64,000 bases of DNA from Bosea sp. OAE506 (GTDB lineage: Bacteria > Pseudomonadota > Alphaproteobacteria > Rhizobiales > Beijerinckiaceae). This document shows, one piece after another, positions 10,157 to 20,304 of the stretch. Location of the stretch: the NCBI RefSeq assembly GCF_040546595.1, contig NZ_JBEPOB010000001.1, positions 2,295,001-2,359,000 on the forward strand, in the 5' to 3' direction. Below the pieces are notes generated by a model, which was given only the letters and a program-made list of their open reading frames with translations, had not been told where the DNA came from and ran no database searches. A program made the position numbers and the translations under genes. Position 1 is the first letter of the stretch. Every line of letters starts with the position of its first letter.

Positions 10157-11266
10157 ATGAAGATCAACGGCCAGCCCTACCGCACGATCTGGCTCGCGCC
10201 GGATGGCTGGCGTGTCTGCGTCATCGACCAGACGCGGCTGCCCTTCCGCTTCGAGACCGTGACCCTGTCCTCGCAAGAGGCGGCAGCGGAGGCTATTCGC
10301 GCAATGGTGGTGCGGGGCGCGCCGCTGATCGGGGCGACGGCCGCCTATGGCGTGGCGCTGGCGATGCGCGCGGACGCCTCCGACGCGGCGCTGGAAGCGG
10401 CACTCGCCCTGCTCGGTGCGACGCGGCCGACCGCCGTCAATCTGCACTGGGCGCTGGCGCGGATGCGCGCGCGGCTCTCGCCGCTGTCGGGGCCGGAGCG
10501 GGCCGAGGCCGCCTATGCCGAGGCCGCCGCGCTCTGCGATGAGGACGTCGCGCTTTGCCGCGCCATTGGCGAGCACGGGCTCGGCGTGCTCCGCTCCATC
10601 GCGGCCGAAAAGGCGGAAGGCGCGACGCTCAACATCCTGACCCATTGCAACGCCGGCTGGCTGGCGACCGTCGACTGGGGCACGGCACTGGCGCCGATCT
10701 ATCTGGCCCATGATGCCGGCATGCCCGTCCATGTCTGGGTGGACGAGACGCGGCCGCGCAACCAGGGCGCGGCGCTGACCGCCTACGAACTCGGCGGCCA
10801 CGGCGTGCCGCATACGGTGATCGCGGATAATGCCGGCGGGCATCTGATGCAGCACGGACAGGTGGATATGGTCATCGTCGGCACCGACCGGACGACGGCC
10901 AGCGGCGATGTCGCCAACAAGATCGGGACGTATCTCAAGGCGCTGGCGGCGCATGACAACGGCGTGCCGTTCTATGTCGCGCTGCCGTCGCCGACCATCG
11001 ACTGGAGCCTGTCGGACGGTTTGCGCGAGATCCCGATCGAGGAACGCGCGGCGCGGGAGGTGACGCATCTCACCGGGCTGGGGGAGGATGGCGAGGTGCG
11101 CTCGATCCGCGTCGTCGCGCCCGGCAGCAACGCCGCCAACCCCGCCTTCGACGTTACCCCGGCCCGGCTCGTGACCGGGCTCATCACCGAGCGCGGCGTC
11201 TGCGAGGCGAGCGCGGAGGGGCTGGCACGGCTGTTTCCGGAACGGGCCGGACGGCCCCCGGCGTGA
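10157..11266 (+). CDS. mtnA: S-methyl-5-thioribose-1-phosphate isomerase
   Basis: It isomerises 5-methylthioribose-1-phosphate to 5-methylthioribulose-1-phosphate. The 369-residue product has [15 protein letters not shown] near the N-terminus, the catalytic Cys in [11 protein letters not shown] and the catalytic Asp in [18 protein letters not shown]. The ATG at 10157 lies 7 bp after the apt stop; the longer frame back into apt is not coding. It feeds the aldolase encoded next. Confidence 0.95.
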   Translation: MKINGQPYRTIWLAPDGWRVCVIDQTRLPFRFETVTLSSQEAAAEAIRAMVVRGAPLIGATAAYGVALAMRADASDAALEAALALLGATRPTAVNLHWALARMRARLSPLSGPERAEAAYAEAAALCDEDVALCRAIGEHGLGVLRSIAAEKAEGATLNILTHCNAGWLATVDWGTALAPIYLAHDAGMPVHVWVDETRPRNQGAALTAYELGGHGVPHTVIADNAGGHLMQHGQVDMVIVGTDRTTASGDVANKIGTYLKALAAHDNGVPFYVALPSPTIDWSLSDGLREIPIEERAAREVTHLTGLGEDGEVRSIRVVAPGSNAANPAFDVTPARLVTGLITERGVCEASAEGLARLFPERAGRPPA

Positions 11267-11279
11267 GCAGGACGAGATC

Positions 11280-11924
11280 ATGAGCAGAAACGAACTCGGC
11301 GCCGGCATCGTCGCCGTCGCGCAGGCCATCGACCATGCAGGTTTCTGCCCGTCGAAATCGGGCAATGTCTCGGCCCGGACCGAAGGCGGTTTCCTGATCA
11401 CGCCGTCGGGCCTGCCCTATGCCCAGACGACCCCGGAGGATCTGATCGAATTGTCGCTCGACGGCATGGTTCTCTCGGGCGCGCGCAAGCCGTCCTCGGA
11501 ATGGCCCTTCCATGCCGCGATCTATCGGGCGCGGCCGGAGGCGCAGGCGATCGTGCACACGCATTCGCCGCGTGCCACTGCGCTGTCCTGCACGCGCAGA
11601 GGCATTCCGGCGTTTCACTACATGATCGCGCTTTGCGGTGGCGCCGACATCCGCTGCGCCGACTACGCGACCTTCGGTACGCCCGAACTGGCGGAGAATG
11701 CGGTGCGGGCGCTGGAGGGCCGCAAGGCGGTGCTGCTCGCCAATCACGGCGTCATCGCGCTCGGCGCCTCGCTCGCCGGGGCCCACCAGATCGTGGCCGA
11801 GGTCGAAAATCTGGCCGGGCAGTATCTCGATATCCTCGCTGCCGGGCTGGAGCCCGTCATTCTCGACGAGGCGGAGATGGCGCGGGTGAGCGCCAAGTTC
11901 GCGGGCTACGGCAAGGTCGGCTGA
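11280..11924 (+). CDS. Class II aldolase, FucA-like; probable methylthioribulose-1-phosphate aldolase (Ald2 type)
   Basis: The 214-residue product belongs to the zinc-dependent class II aldolase/adducin fold and is closest in motif layout to fuculose-1-phosphate aldolase. The catalytic Glu74 (SSEWPFH) and zinc ligands His93, His95 and His156 line up within one residue of FucA E73, H92, H94 and H155; HYMIALCGG and YATFGTPEL are also shared. Placement 13 bp after mtnA suggests the Ald2 role known from Rhodospirillum rubrum and some E. coli, splitting methylthioribulose-1-phosphate into DHAP and methylthioacetaldehyde. The alternative is MtnB dehydratase, but no other Met-salvage genes (mtnC, mtnD, mtnK) are present here. 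Confidence 0.8.
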   Translation: MSRNELGAGIVAVAQAIDHAGFCPSKSGNVSARTEGGFLITPSGLPYAQTTPEDLIELSLDGMVLSGARKPSSEWPFHAAIYRARPEAQAIVHTHSPRATALSCTRRGIPAFHYMIALCGGADIRCADYATFGTPELAENAVRALEGRKAVLLANHGVIALGASLAGAHQIVAEVENLAGQYLDILAAGLEPVILDEAEMARVSAKFAGYGKVG

Positions 11925-11983
11925 GGCCGGGGCCATTCCGGGGTATCTTACTGCTTGTTAAGGCCCGTGCGGCATGAAAGGGC

Positions 11984-13285
11984 ATGATCCTATCGCCGTA
12001 CCTGCATGCCTCCCTGGATATGCTCGGCATTGCCGCCTGCGAGTACGACGCGCGGCTGGATGCCGTCAGCTGGAACAACACCTTCCTGCAGTTCTTCCCG
12101 GAGGATGACGGCGAGATCTATGTCGGCGAGCCCTACGCGGACAATCTCGTTCGTTTCTATCGCTGCCGCCTGTCTCCGGAGGAGATGCCCGAGGTCGAGC
12201 GCTATATCGCCGAAGGCGTTGCGCGCCACGACAACCAGACGCAGCCCTTCGAGTTCATCCACCATGGTCGCCGGCTGCGGGCCTCGTCGCTTCGCGCTCC
12301 CGATGGCGGACGTGTGCGGCTGTGGCAGCGGCTGGATGCCGAACATCGGGCAGAGGCCGTTCCCGAGCTCGTGCTGCCCGTGTTCGAGGCGCTGCCCTTC
12401 ATTCCCGACGGAGCGACCATTCTCGATGCGGATGATCGGATCGTCGCCGCCAACGATGCCTTCAGGCAGCTCTATGGCCTGCCCGGAGACCGGCCGGTCG
12501 TCGGCTGCACGCTCGACGACATCATCGCCTGGTGCTGGCGCGAGGGGTCACCGGCCGGCGCCTGGCGCGCCGCCATTCGCAATGGCCTGCGCTATGACGG
12601 GGCGCCCTTCGAGATCGAGTTGCCCGGCCAGCGCTGGCTGAGGGTCATCGCCCGGCACAGCATCGGCGGCATCGGCTTCTTCACCCACGCCGACATCACG
12701 GCCGCCAAGCGCCAGCATATCGAGCTCGTCGAGGCACAGGCGGCGCTGCAACGGGCCAACGAAGAGCTGGCCAAGCTCGCGGGCACCGACGCGCTGACGG
12801 GCCTCGCCAACCGGCGCGCCTTCATGACGTTCCTGGCAGCAGAGGCCCGGATCGCCCGGCCGCTGTCGCTGCTGGCGATCGACGTCGATCATTTCAAGGC
12901 GATCAACGACCGCTTCGGCCACCTCGTCGGCGATGCCTGTCTGAAGATGATCGGGTCGATCGTGGCCGAGCAGGCGAGCGGCCACCGGCGGCTCGTCTCG
13001 CGGATCGGCGGCGAGGAGTTCGGGGTGGTTCTTGGCGGGGCCTCGCCGGCGGATGCTCACCGGGTCGGGCTCGCGATCCGCGTGGCGCTGGCCCGCGCGC
13101 CCTGGCGAAGCCTACACCCCGACCTCGACCACGCGACGGTCTCGATCGGGCTCTGCTCCGCCGAGGGGCCGATCGACGAGGACATGCTCTATGGCTGCGC
13201 CGACGAGGCGCTCTACGCGGCCAAGCGCAATGGTCGCGACCGGATCGAGTCGCAACCATTGCCGGTCACGCGCCGGATGGCTTGA
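11984..13285 (+). CDS. PAS-PAS-GGDEF diguanylate cyclase
   Basis: A 433-residue soluble protein expected to make cyclic di-GMP. Residues about 10-115 and 140-250 look like two PAS-type sensor folds (the second begins PDGATILDADDRIVAANDAF). A short coiled linker leads to the GGDEF domain (about 265-428), with TDALTGLANRRAF, DVDHFKAINDRFGH and an intact GGEEF active-site loop. No RxxD inhibitory site stands out just before GGEEF. It has no membrane helix, so the signal is cytoplasmic or bound cofactor. It follows the mtn operon by 59 bp but has no clear link to it. Confidence 0.9.
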   Translation: MILSPYLHASLDMLGIAACEYDARLDAVSWNNTFLQFFPEDDGEIYVGEPYADNLVRFYRCRLSPEEMPEVERYIAEGVARHDNQTQPFEFIHHGRRLRASSLRAPDGGRVRLWQRLDAEHRAEAVPELVLPVFEALPFIPDGATILDADDRIVAANDAFRQLYGLPGDRPVVGCTLDDIIAWCWREGSPAGAWRAAIRNGLRYDGAPFEIELPGQRWLRVIARHSIGGIGFFTHADITAAKRQHIELVEAQAALQRANEELAKLAGTDALTGLANRRAFMTFLAAEARIARPLSLLAIDVDHFKAINDRFGHLVGDACLKMIGSIVAEQASGHRRLVSRIGGEEFGVVLGGASPADAHRVGLAIRVALARAPWRSLHPDLDHATVSIGLCSAEGPIDEDMLYGCADEALYAAKRNGRDRIESQPLPVTRRMA

Positions 13286-13286
13286 C

Positions 13287-13312
13287 GGCACCGCCCGGGC
13301 GCGGACGGTGCC
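13287..13312. other. GC-rich hairpin between convergent genes
   Basis: GGCACCG and CGGTGCC form a 7-bp stem around a 12-base GC-rich loop, between the diguanylate cyclase stop and the stop of the leftward operon. There is no T run, so it may only pause polymerase or protect 3' ends. Confidence 0.35.
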
Positions 13313-13333
13313 GGATGGCCTCGCCGGATCGCG

Positions 13334-14269
13334 TCAGGCCTTCTTCCAGGCCGCGTACCACGTGTTGAAGAGCGCGAGCTGGGTGCGCGCGTAGTGCTTC
13401 TGGCCTTCGGTCAGGCTGTCGGAGGCGTTGAAGTGCAGCTCGTATTCGGGGCTGCCCTCGAGCACCATCAGGTACTTGTAGAACAGCACGAGGTCCGGCC
13501 CCTCGTCGAAGCTCGACAGCACGGCAAGCGCGCCATCCAGTTCGAGCGCCTTGGCCCGCGCCGCGACGTCGCCCGTGGCGGCCTTCTCGCAGAGCGCAAC
13601 GAGGCGCAGCACCGGCTCGGGCAGCACGTTGCCGATGCCGGTGATCGCGCCGCTGGCGCCGCAATTGACGAAGCCGTGGAAGACCTGCGTGTCGACGCCG
13701 ACCATCAAGGTGATGTCCTCCGACTGGCCGGTGATGTTCTCGGCTGCGTAGGTCAGGCTCTTGGCGCCGCCGAACTCCTTGAAGCCGATCAGGTTGGGGT
13801 AGCTCTCGCGCAGCTTGAAGAACAGCTCGGCACGGGTCTCGAAGCCGTAATAGGGGCTGTTGTAGATCACCGCCGGCAGACCGTCGGCGGCCTCCAGGAT
13901 GGCGCCGAAATGCGCGGCCTGGGCGGTCGCCGAGGGGCCGCGCGAGAGCACGCGCGGGATCACCATCAGGCCCTTGGCGCCGACCTGTTTGGCGTGAGCG
14001 GCGAGCGCTGCGGCGCGCTGCGTGTTCTGCGCGCCGGTGCCGACGATCACGGGAATGCCCGCCTTCGTCAGCCGGGCGGTGCCTTCCATGCGCTGCTCGT
14101 CCGTCAGGAGCGGCCAGTCACCCATCGAGCCGCAATAGACGACGGCCGACATGCCGGCGGCGATCAGCTCCTGCCCCTTGCGGACGAGGGCGTCGAAATC
14201 AGGCGTGCGGTCGGCCTTGCAGGGCGTCATGAGGGCCGGGATCGTCCCGGAGAAGATGTTCGAAGCCAT
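13334..14269 (-). CDS. DHDPS-family lyase/deaminase, HypD-like
   Basis: A 311-residue TIM-barrel enzyme of the dihydrodipicolinate synthase/N-acetylneuraminate lyase family. The Schiff-base Lys is Lys164 in IGFKEFGG and the partner Tyr lies in NSPYYGF (140-141). The MSAVVYCGSMGDWPLLT loop at 40-56 replaces the usual GTTGE loop and is what I recall from delta1-pyrroline-4-hydroxy-2-carboxylate deaminases of hydroxyproline catabolism, so true DapA function is unlikely. No hydroxyproline epimerase or D-hydroxyproline dehydrogenase is in the window. It is the last gene of a leftward operon with an M24 peptidase and an ABC importer. Confidence 0.82.
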   Translation of the reverse strand: MASNIFSGTIPALMTPCKADRTPDFDALVRKGQELIAAGMSAVVYCGSMGDWPLLTDEQRMEGTARLTKAGIPVIVGTGAQNTQRAAALAAHAKQVGAKGLMVIPRVLSRGPSATAQAAHFGAILEAADGLPAVIYNSPYYGFETRAELFFKLRESYPNLIGFKEFGGAKSLTYAAENITGQSEDITLMVGVDTQVFHGFVNCGASGAITGIGNVLPEPVLRLVALCEKAATGDVAARAKALELDGALAVLSSFDEGPDLVLFYKYLMVLEGSPEYELHFNASDSLTEGQKHYARTQLALFNTWYAAWKKA

Positions 14270-14320
14270 CTGCTTCTTCCTTTGGTTGTTCTTGTCGAGG
14301 GTCTTGGGTGGCGGCTTGGT

Positions 14321-15532
14321 TCAGGCTTCGTAGGCGAAGGGGTCGTCGACGGTGTGGGCGGGCTGGGTGAACCAGCGCGCGCCGTCCTGCGTCATGTAGG
14401 CGATGTCCTCGAGGCGGACGCCGAACTCGCCGTAGATGCACATCATCGGCTCGATCGAGAAGCACATGCCGACCTGGAGCGGGGTCTTGTTGCCCTTGAC
14501 CATGAAGGACTCCTCATGGACGTCGAGGCCGAGCCCGTGGCCAGTGCGGTGGGGCAGGCCGGGGACCTTGTAGCCGGGGCCGTAGCCGGCCGCCTCGATG
14601 ACGCCGCGCGCGCCGAAATCGACGTTCTCGCAGGGCGCGCCGAGCTGGGCTGCGGCGAAGCCGGCGAGCTGGGCCTTCTTCTCCAGGTTCCAGATCTCGC
14701 GCTGGCGTTCTGTCGGCTCGCCGAAGACATAGGTGCGGGTGATGTCCGAGCGGTAGCCTCCGACCTTGGTGCCCATGTCGATCAGCACCATGTCGCCGTC
14801 GACGAGGGTCTGCTCATGGGGCACGCCATGGGGGTAGGCGGTCGCCTCGCCGAACTGGGCGGCGCCGCTGGTCCAGCTCATGCCGAGTTTGCGATGGGCG
14901 CGGTCGAGGAAATCCTTGGTCTGCGCGGTGGTGACGCCGACCTGCAGCGCACGGGCGGCGGCGCGGTGGACCTCCATGGTGATGTCCATGGCGCGCTGGA
15001 TCAGGGCAATCTCGGCGGCCGATTTCAGCTGGCGGCAGGCGGCGGTGATCGAGCTGCCCTGCGTGAAGGTGAAGCGGTTGCCGGCCTTGCGCAGCCCATC
15101 GACGATGTAGAAAGGCGTGTGCGGGTCGAGAGCGACCTGGCCGCTCTCATAGCCCATGCTGCGGATGGTCTCGACGACGAGCTCGGTCGGGTCCTCGTGT
15201 TCTTCCCAGCAGCGGACATCGTCGCCGAATTTCATGTATTCGCGCGTCTTCGGCTCCTCGAAGGTGGGGCTGAGATAGGCGATCTCGCCCTCGACGGGAA
15301 TCACCGCGCCATGCAGCCGCTCGGTGAGATTGAGCTGGATGCCGGTGAAATAGGCCAGGCTCGTCGAGGTATCCAGATAGAGCGCCTGCAGGCCCTGCTC
15401 GCGCAGCAGCTTCTGCGCCTTGGCGATGCGCTCCTTGAACTCCTTGACCGCGATCGGCTCGATGCCGTCGGTCATCGGCTTCAGTTTGGCGAGTTCCGCC
15501 TCGAAGCTCGATCCGCCCACTCCGATGGTCAT
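14321..15532 (-). CDS. M24-family metallopeptidase (Xaa-Pro dipeptidase/creatinase fold)
   Basis: The 403-residue product has an N-terminal creatinase-like domain (about 30-170) and a pita-bread catalytic domain. Metal ligands are visible in order: Asp in VLIDMGTK, Asp in SDITRTY, His in HRTGHGLGLDVHE, Glu in SIEPMM and Glu in VRLEDIAYM. This is the full D-D-H-E-E set, so it should be an active two-metal hydrolase, either a prolidase or a related amidinohydrolase. It lies 51 bp upstream of the HypD-like gene; a prolidase releasing imino acids would fit that neighbour. Confidence 0.88.
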   Translation of the reverse strand: MTIGVGGSSFEAELAKLKPMTDGIEPIAVKEFKERIAKAQKLLREQGLQALYLDTSTSLAYFTGIQLNLTERLHGAVIPVEGEIAYLSPTFEEPKTREYMKFGDDVRCWEEHEDPTELVVETIRSMGYESGQVALDPHTPFYIVDGLRKAGNRFTFTQGSSITAACRQLKSAAEIALIQRAMDITMEVHRAAARALQVGVTTAQTKDFLDRAHRKLGMSWTSGAAQFGEATAYPHGVPHEQTLVDGDMVLIDMGTKVGGYRSDITRTYVFGEPTERQREIWNLEKKAQLAGFAAAQLGAPCENVDFGARGVIEAAGYGPGYKVPGLPHRTGHGLGLDVHEESFMVKGNKTPLQVGMCFSIEPMMCIYGEFGVRLEDIAYMTQDGARWFTQPAHTVDDPFAYEA

Positions 15533-15579
15533 CGTCTTGCGTCCTCGTTGGTCAGTCTTGAAAGCTGGAAAGGTGCAGT

Positions 15580-16311
15580 TCAGGCCGCGGGGGCATGGGT
15601 CAGGGCGGGTTCTTCGGTCTGCAGCAGGTGGAGCAGGTCTTCACGCACGGCCATGACGTGGTCATGCGTCAGGCGCGCGGCTCCGTCAGCATCGCCGGCC
15701 CGGCAGAGATCGAGCAGCGCGGCGTGCTCGCGCTTGGCGCGGGCGGTGGCGCCCTCCGACATGGAAAGCTGGACGCGGGTGTAGCGGTCGGTGTTTGCGA
15801 GCAGCACCCGGACGAGTTCGAGCGTCTGGCCACGGCCCGAGGCCCGGTAGAGCGAGAGGTGATATTCGCGGTTGAGCTCGCCATAGGCCTCGAGGTCGCT
15901 CCGGCCGATGGCCGCGGCATACTCGGCCAGGATGGTCTCGGCGCGCTCGAAATCGGCGGCGTTCAGCCGGGGCACGGCGCGGCGGATCAGGTCCGGTTCC
16001 AGCATGGCGCGCAGGTCGAAGAGCTCGGCGATGTCGGCGGCCGAGAGTGCCGTCACCACCGCGCCGCGATGCGGATGAAGCGTCACCAGCCCCTCCGCCG
16101 CAAGCTGGTGGAAGGCCTCGCGCAGCGGGATGCGGCTGATGCCGAACTCGCGCGCCAGCGCGTCCTGCCGCAGCGCTTCGCCGGCGGCGACGGCACCCGA
16201 CAGGATGCGGCGGCGCAGCTCGGCGACCGTCGCTCCGGTGACGGTCTGGCGGGGCAGCGGCCTTTGCGAGAGGGGGGCGAGGATAGCGACCATGCGGAAT
16301 TCCGGTTTCAC
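15580..16311 (-). CDS. GntR-family transcriptional regulator, FadR/FCD type
   Basis: The 243-residue product has an N-terminal winged helix (about 25-90; LRQDALAREFGISRIPLREAFHQLAAEGLV) and an all-helical FCD ligand domain. FCD metal ligands are suggested by Asp in FDLRAMLEPDL and His in NREYHLSLY and HDHVMAVREDLL. The GTG start at 16311 overlaps the permease stop as GTGA, so translation is coupled; an in-frame ATG at 16293 is the alternative. It sits within the operon it most likely controls, and the ligand is probably an imported acid or its catabolite. Confidence 0.88.
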   Translation of the reverse strand: MKPEFRMVAILAPLSQRPLPRQTVTGATVAELRRRILSGAVAAGEALRQDALAREFGISRIPLREAFHQLAAEGLVTLHPHRGAVVTALSAADIAELFDLRAMLEPDLIRRAVPRLNAADFERAETILAEYAAAIGRSDLEAYGELNREYHLSLYRASGRGQTLELVRVLLANTDRYTRVQLSMSEGATARAKREHAALLDLCRAGDADGAARLTHDHVMAVREDLLHLLQTEEPALTHAPAA

Positions 16312-17162
16312 TGGGCCTTGTAGCGGCGCTGGACCAAAAGCCCGGACACCGCCGTCAGCGACAGCGTCGTCAGCATCAGGATGAAGGCGATCGCCGCTGC
16401 GAAGGGCCAGTTGTTGTTCACGGCGAACTCCCGATACAGCATCGGCGCCATCATCTGGAAGCGGGCGCCGCCGAGCAGGAAGGGCGTGGCATAGGCGTTC
16501 ATCGCCAGGATGAAGACGAGGATGCCGCCGGTGCCGATGCCGGGCAGAGCCAGCGGCAGCACGACATGCCAGAACCGTCGCGTCGGATCGGCGCCGAGGC
16601 TGTCGGCCGCTTCCTCCAGACGCGCATCGATGCCCTCGATCACGCTCTGCAGCGTCAGGATCATGTAGGGCAGGTTGATCGAGAGGATGCCGATGCCCAC
16701 GGCAAACGAGGTGTAGAGCAGCGAAATGCCGGAACCGCCGAGCGCGCCGTAGAGCGCATCGACGATGCCGCCGCGACCGAGCACGCCCATCCAGCCGAGC
16801 GCGCGCACCGTCGAGCCGATGAAGAGCGGCAGGATGATCAGCAGCACGCCGATCGACTTCCAGCGGCTCTGCGAGCGGGCGAGCTTGTAGGCGATCGGGA
16901 AGCCCAAGATCAGGCAGAGCAGGGTCGTGACGATGGCGATGCTGAAGGTCGTCCAGAGCACGCCGGTGTAGAACGGGTCGGTCACGAAGCGGAGGTAGTT
17001 CTCCGGCGTGAAGGCCTCGATCATGAAGGTGCGGCGGTCGTATTTGTTCAGGCTGTAGCGGGCGAGCAGCGCCAGCGGCAGCACGAGCGACAGCATGACG
17101 ACCATGGTCGCCGGCCCGATGAGCAGCGAAGCGGTGAGCCCCTCGGGCCGGCGCGCACTCAT
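16308..17162 (-). CDS. ABC importer permease (PotB type)
   Basis: A 284-residue inner-membrane permease with about six helices. The EAA loop that docks the ATPase is EEAADSLGADPTRRFWHVVLPLALPGI. It belongs to the spermidine/putrescine-opine permease group. It starts one base after the binding-protein stop and overlaps the GntR start, so it is translationally tied to both. With the second permease at 19383-20249 it would form the channel. Confidence 0.88.
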   Translation of the reverse strand: MSARRPEGLTASLLIGPATMVVMLSLVLPLALLARYSLNKYDRRTFMIEAFTPENYLRFVTDPFYTGVLWTTFSIAIVTTLLCLILGFPIAYKLARSQSRWKSIGVLLIILPLFIGSTVRALGWMGVLGRGGIVDALYGALGGSGISLLYTSFAVGIGILSINLPYMILTLQSVIEGIDARLEEAADSLGADPTRRFWHVVLPLALPGIGTGGILVFILAMNAYATPFLLGGARFQMMAPMLYREFAVNNNWPFAAAIAFILMLTTLSLTAVSGLLVQRRYKAQ

Positions 17163-17163
17163 C

Positions 17164-18207
17164 TCAGCGCCGATCCAGCAGGCGACGCCACCAGTCGTTC
17201 ATGTCGTCGCGGACAGCACTGAGCTGGGGGTAGGGCGCCGGCATGAGCTTGGCCCCGTCGGGCAAGGCGAGACGCGTGGCGACCTCGCCTTCCAGCGCCG
17301 CGTTGGTGATGGTCGGGTGGTAGCCCATGCTGTCGGCGAAGCCGCGCTGGGCGCGCGGGTCGAGCGCGGCGTTGATATAGGCGAAGGCGGCCGCCTTGTT
17401 GGGCGCGTTCTTCAGCACGCACATGCTGGAGACATAGGTCAGGCAGCCCTCGGCCGGGAAGGACGACTTCATCTCGACGCCGCCCTTGGTCCAGAACAGC
17501 ACGCGGGCATGCCAGACCAGGCCGACATCGATTTCGCCCGACTTGATCGCGGGGGCGAAGGCCTCGGTCGAGGTGTAGGCCTTGGCGCCGGCCTTGATCA
17601 GCTTTTCGAGCGTGCCCTTGACCTCGGCGATCTTGCCGGGGTCGCCCTGCTGCTTGAGCGCGGCCGCCATCGCCACCCAGATATAGCTGTTGTCGAGGAT
17701 GCCGACCTTGCCGCCATAGGCCGCCATTTCGTCGAAGGTCTTCGGCGGCGTCTTCACCCGCTCGGGGCTGTAGGCGATCACCTGCGGGCTGTAGATGTGC
17801 GGGATCGAATAGGGCGTGGCGAAAGCCGGCTGGACGAATTTCAGGTTGGGAATCTTGCCCTCGTCGAGGGGCTCTAGCATGCCGGAATCCTCGAGGTCGT
17901 AGGCGGCGGGCGCCTGCACGCAGATGACGTCGACGCTGCCGCGCGGCAGGCGGCGCTGGGCGATCGACTTGGCGACGCGGGTCGGCTCGGTGCCGGCGTC
18001 CTGGACGACCTCGATGCCCTTAGGCTTGAGCAGCGGCTCCTCGATGTTCTGGGTCAGGAGCTTGGCGTAGTCGCCGCCCCAGGTGCTGAGCACGCAGCGG
18101 CCGGGCTCCTGCGCGCGCAGCACGGCGGGGGCGAAGATCGGCGTGGCGGCCGCGCCGGCGGCGAGCGTCAGGATACGGCGTCGATTGGGGGTGAACAGGT
18201 CCGTCAT
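17164..18207 (-). CDS. Periplasmic substrate-binding protein of the ABC importer (PotD-like)
   Basis: The 347-residue product begins with a twin-arginine signal (NRRRILTLAAGAAATPIFAPA), followed by a mature domain with STWGGDYAKLL and the PYSIPHIYSPQVIAY hinge region typical of family 1 polyamine-type binding proteins. Substrate could be a polyamine, opine, amino-acid derivative or short peptide; residues alone do not decide. Use of Tat suggests folding before export. It lies between the ATPase and permease genes. Confidence 0.87.
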   Translation of the reverse strand: MTDLFTPNRRRILTLAAGAAATPIFAPAVLRAQEPGRCVLSTWGGDYAKLLTQNIEEPLLKPKGIEVVQDAGTEPTRVAKSIAQRRLPRGSVDVICVQAPAAYDLEDSGMLEPLDEGKIPNLKFVQPAFATPYSIPHIYSPQVIAYSPERVKTPPKTFDEMAAYGGKVGILDNSYIWVAMAAALKQQGDPGKIAEVKGTLEKLIKAGAKAYTSTEAFAPAIKSGEIDVGLVWHARVLFWTKGGVEMKSSFPAEGCLTYVSSMCVLKNAPNKAAAFAYINAALDPRAQRGFADSMGYHPTITNAALEGEVATRLALPDGAKLMPAPYPQLSAVRDDMNDWWRRLLDRR

Positions 18208-18251
18208 CGTGGTGGCTCCCTCGTTTCTGGTCGTCGTTCGGTCGTCGCGGT

Positions 18252-19343
<1,092 letters not shown>

Positions 19344-19349
<6 letters not shown>

Positions 19350-19383
19350 GGAAGGACCTGGCTCATAGAAGGACCTGACTCAT
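19344..19383 (-). repeat. 17-nt tandem repeat creating two coupled mini-ORFs before the ATPase gene
   Basis: Two near-identical 17-base units (19344-19360 and 19361-19377, one mismatch) and the start of a third separate the upstream permease stop from the ATPase start. On the minus strand the permease TGA overlaps an ATG at 19383. That ATG opens a six-codon frame (MSQVLL) whose TGA overlaps an ATG at 19366, which opens another (MSQVLP) whose TGA overlaps the ATPase ATG at 19349. The three ATGs are in three different frames. This is read directly from the bases; the effect on expression is inferred. Confidence 0.8.
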
Positions 19384-20249
19384 CAGACGACCTTGCTCAG
19401 CTTGACGTAGCGGTCGATCGCCAGCAGCAGCGCCGCGATCACCGCCGTCTGCACGACGACGACCGAGGCGACGAGGGGATCGAAGCGGTATTCGAGATAC
19501 TGCAGCACCGAGATCGGGAAGGTGATCATGCCGGGGCTGATCAGGAACAGCGTCATCTCGATGTTCTCGAAGGAGACGATGAAGGCGAAGAGCGCGGCGG
19601 CGATGATGCCCTGGCGCATCATGGGCAAGGTGACGCTCCAGAGCACGCGGCCGGGCGAGGCGCCGAGATTGGCGGCGGCCTCCTCGATCGAGCGGTCGAG
19701 TTGGACGAGATTGGCGACGCAGAGCCGGACCACCCAGGGTGTCGTGATCAGCAGATGGGCGAGGATCAGGACCCAGTCCGAGCCGATCAGCGGGAACTGG
19801 GTGCGGATCTCGATGTCGACCATCAGGACATAGAGGCCGAGCCCGATGACGACGCCCGGCACCGTCAAGGGCGAGAGCAGCAGGACGTTGAGAATGCTGC
19901 GGCCGGGGAAGCTGTAGCGGACGAGCGCGATGCTGGCGGGCACGCCGATCAGCAGGCTGCAGAGCGTCGCCATGGCGGCCACCCGCAGGCTGGTTGAGAG
20001 CGACTGGCCGAATTTCGGGAATTCGGCGAGGCGGCCATACCAGGAGAGCGTGTAGCCGCTGGGCGGGAAGGTCACCACGCCATCGGCGAAGAGGCTCATA
20101 TAGGCCGTCATCAGCAGCGGGATCAGCATCAGCGCGATGCCGACGATCACCAGCAGCCGCGTCACCGCCGTCAGGGCCGCGACCGTCCCGGGGCTGCCCG
20201 GTATGGCGCCCCTGGGCATGGCAGCGGCTGTTTCCGGCGGTGCGGACAA
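19383..20249 (-). CDS. ABC importer permease (PotC type)
   Basis: A 288-residue inner-membrane protein with about six helices and the EAA loop EEAAANLGASPGRVLWSVTLPMM. It is the second permease of the PotABCD-like importer and the first gene of the seven-gene leftward operon ending at 13334. Its stop is joined to the repeat-made mini-ORFs before the ATPase gene. The start at 20249 faces the divergent amidohydrolase. Confidence 0.88.
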   Translation of the reverse strand: MSAPPETAAAMPRGAIPGSPGTVAALTAVTRLLVIVGIALMLIPLLMTAYMSLFADGVVTFPPSGYTLSWYGRLAEFPKFGQSLSTSLRVAAMATLCSLLIGVPASIALVRYSFPGRSILNVLLLSPLTVPGVVIGLGLYVLMVDIEIRTQFPLIGSDWVLILAHLLITTPWVVRLCVANLVQLDRSIEEAAANLGASPGRVLWSVTLPMMRQGIIAAALFAFIVSFENIEMTLFLISPGMITFPISVLQYLEYRFDPLVASVVVVQTAVIAALLLAIDRYVKLSKVV

Positions 20250-20304
20250 GCGGGATCCTCTCTCATGAAAGCCTCTTTAGCAGACCGGGAAGGGCATCAT
20301 CTGT

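Noticed and set aside
11280..11924. Calling the aldolase-fold gene mtnB (methylthioribulose-1-phosphate dehydratase)
   Set aside because: Active-site numbering and HYMIALCGG/YATFGT segments match FucA-type aldolases, and mtnC/mtnD are absent here. MtnB is not fully excluded.
13334..14269. Calling the DHDPS-family gene dapA
   Set aside because: The substrate loop is CGSMGDWPLL instead of the GTTGE type, and the operon is catabolic, not lysine synthesis.
13394..15784. Long open frame opposite the HypD-like and M24 genes (796 codons)
   Set aside because: It lies antisense to two well-supported genes; the composition (Gly, Ala, Val, Asp, His) is what high-GC third-position bias gives on the opposite strand, and there are no domain motifs.
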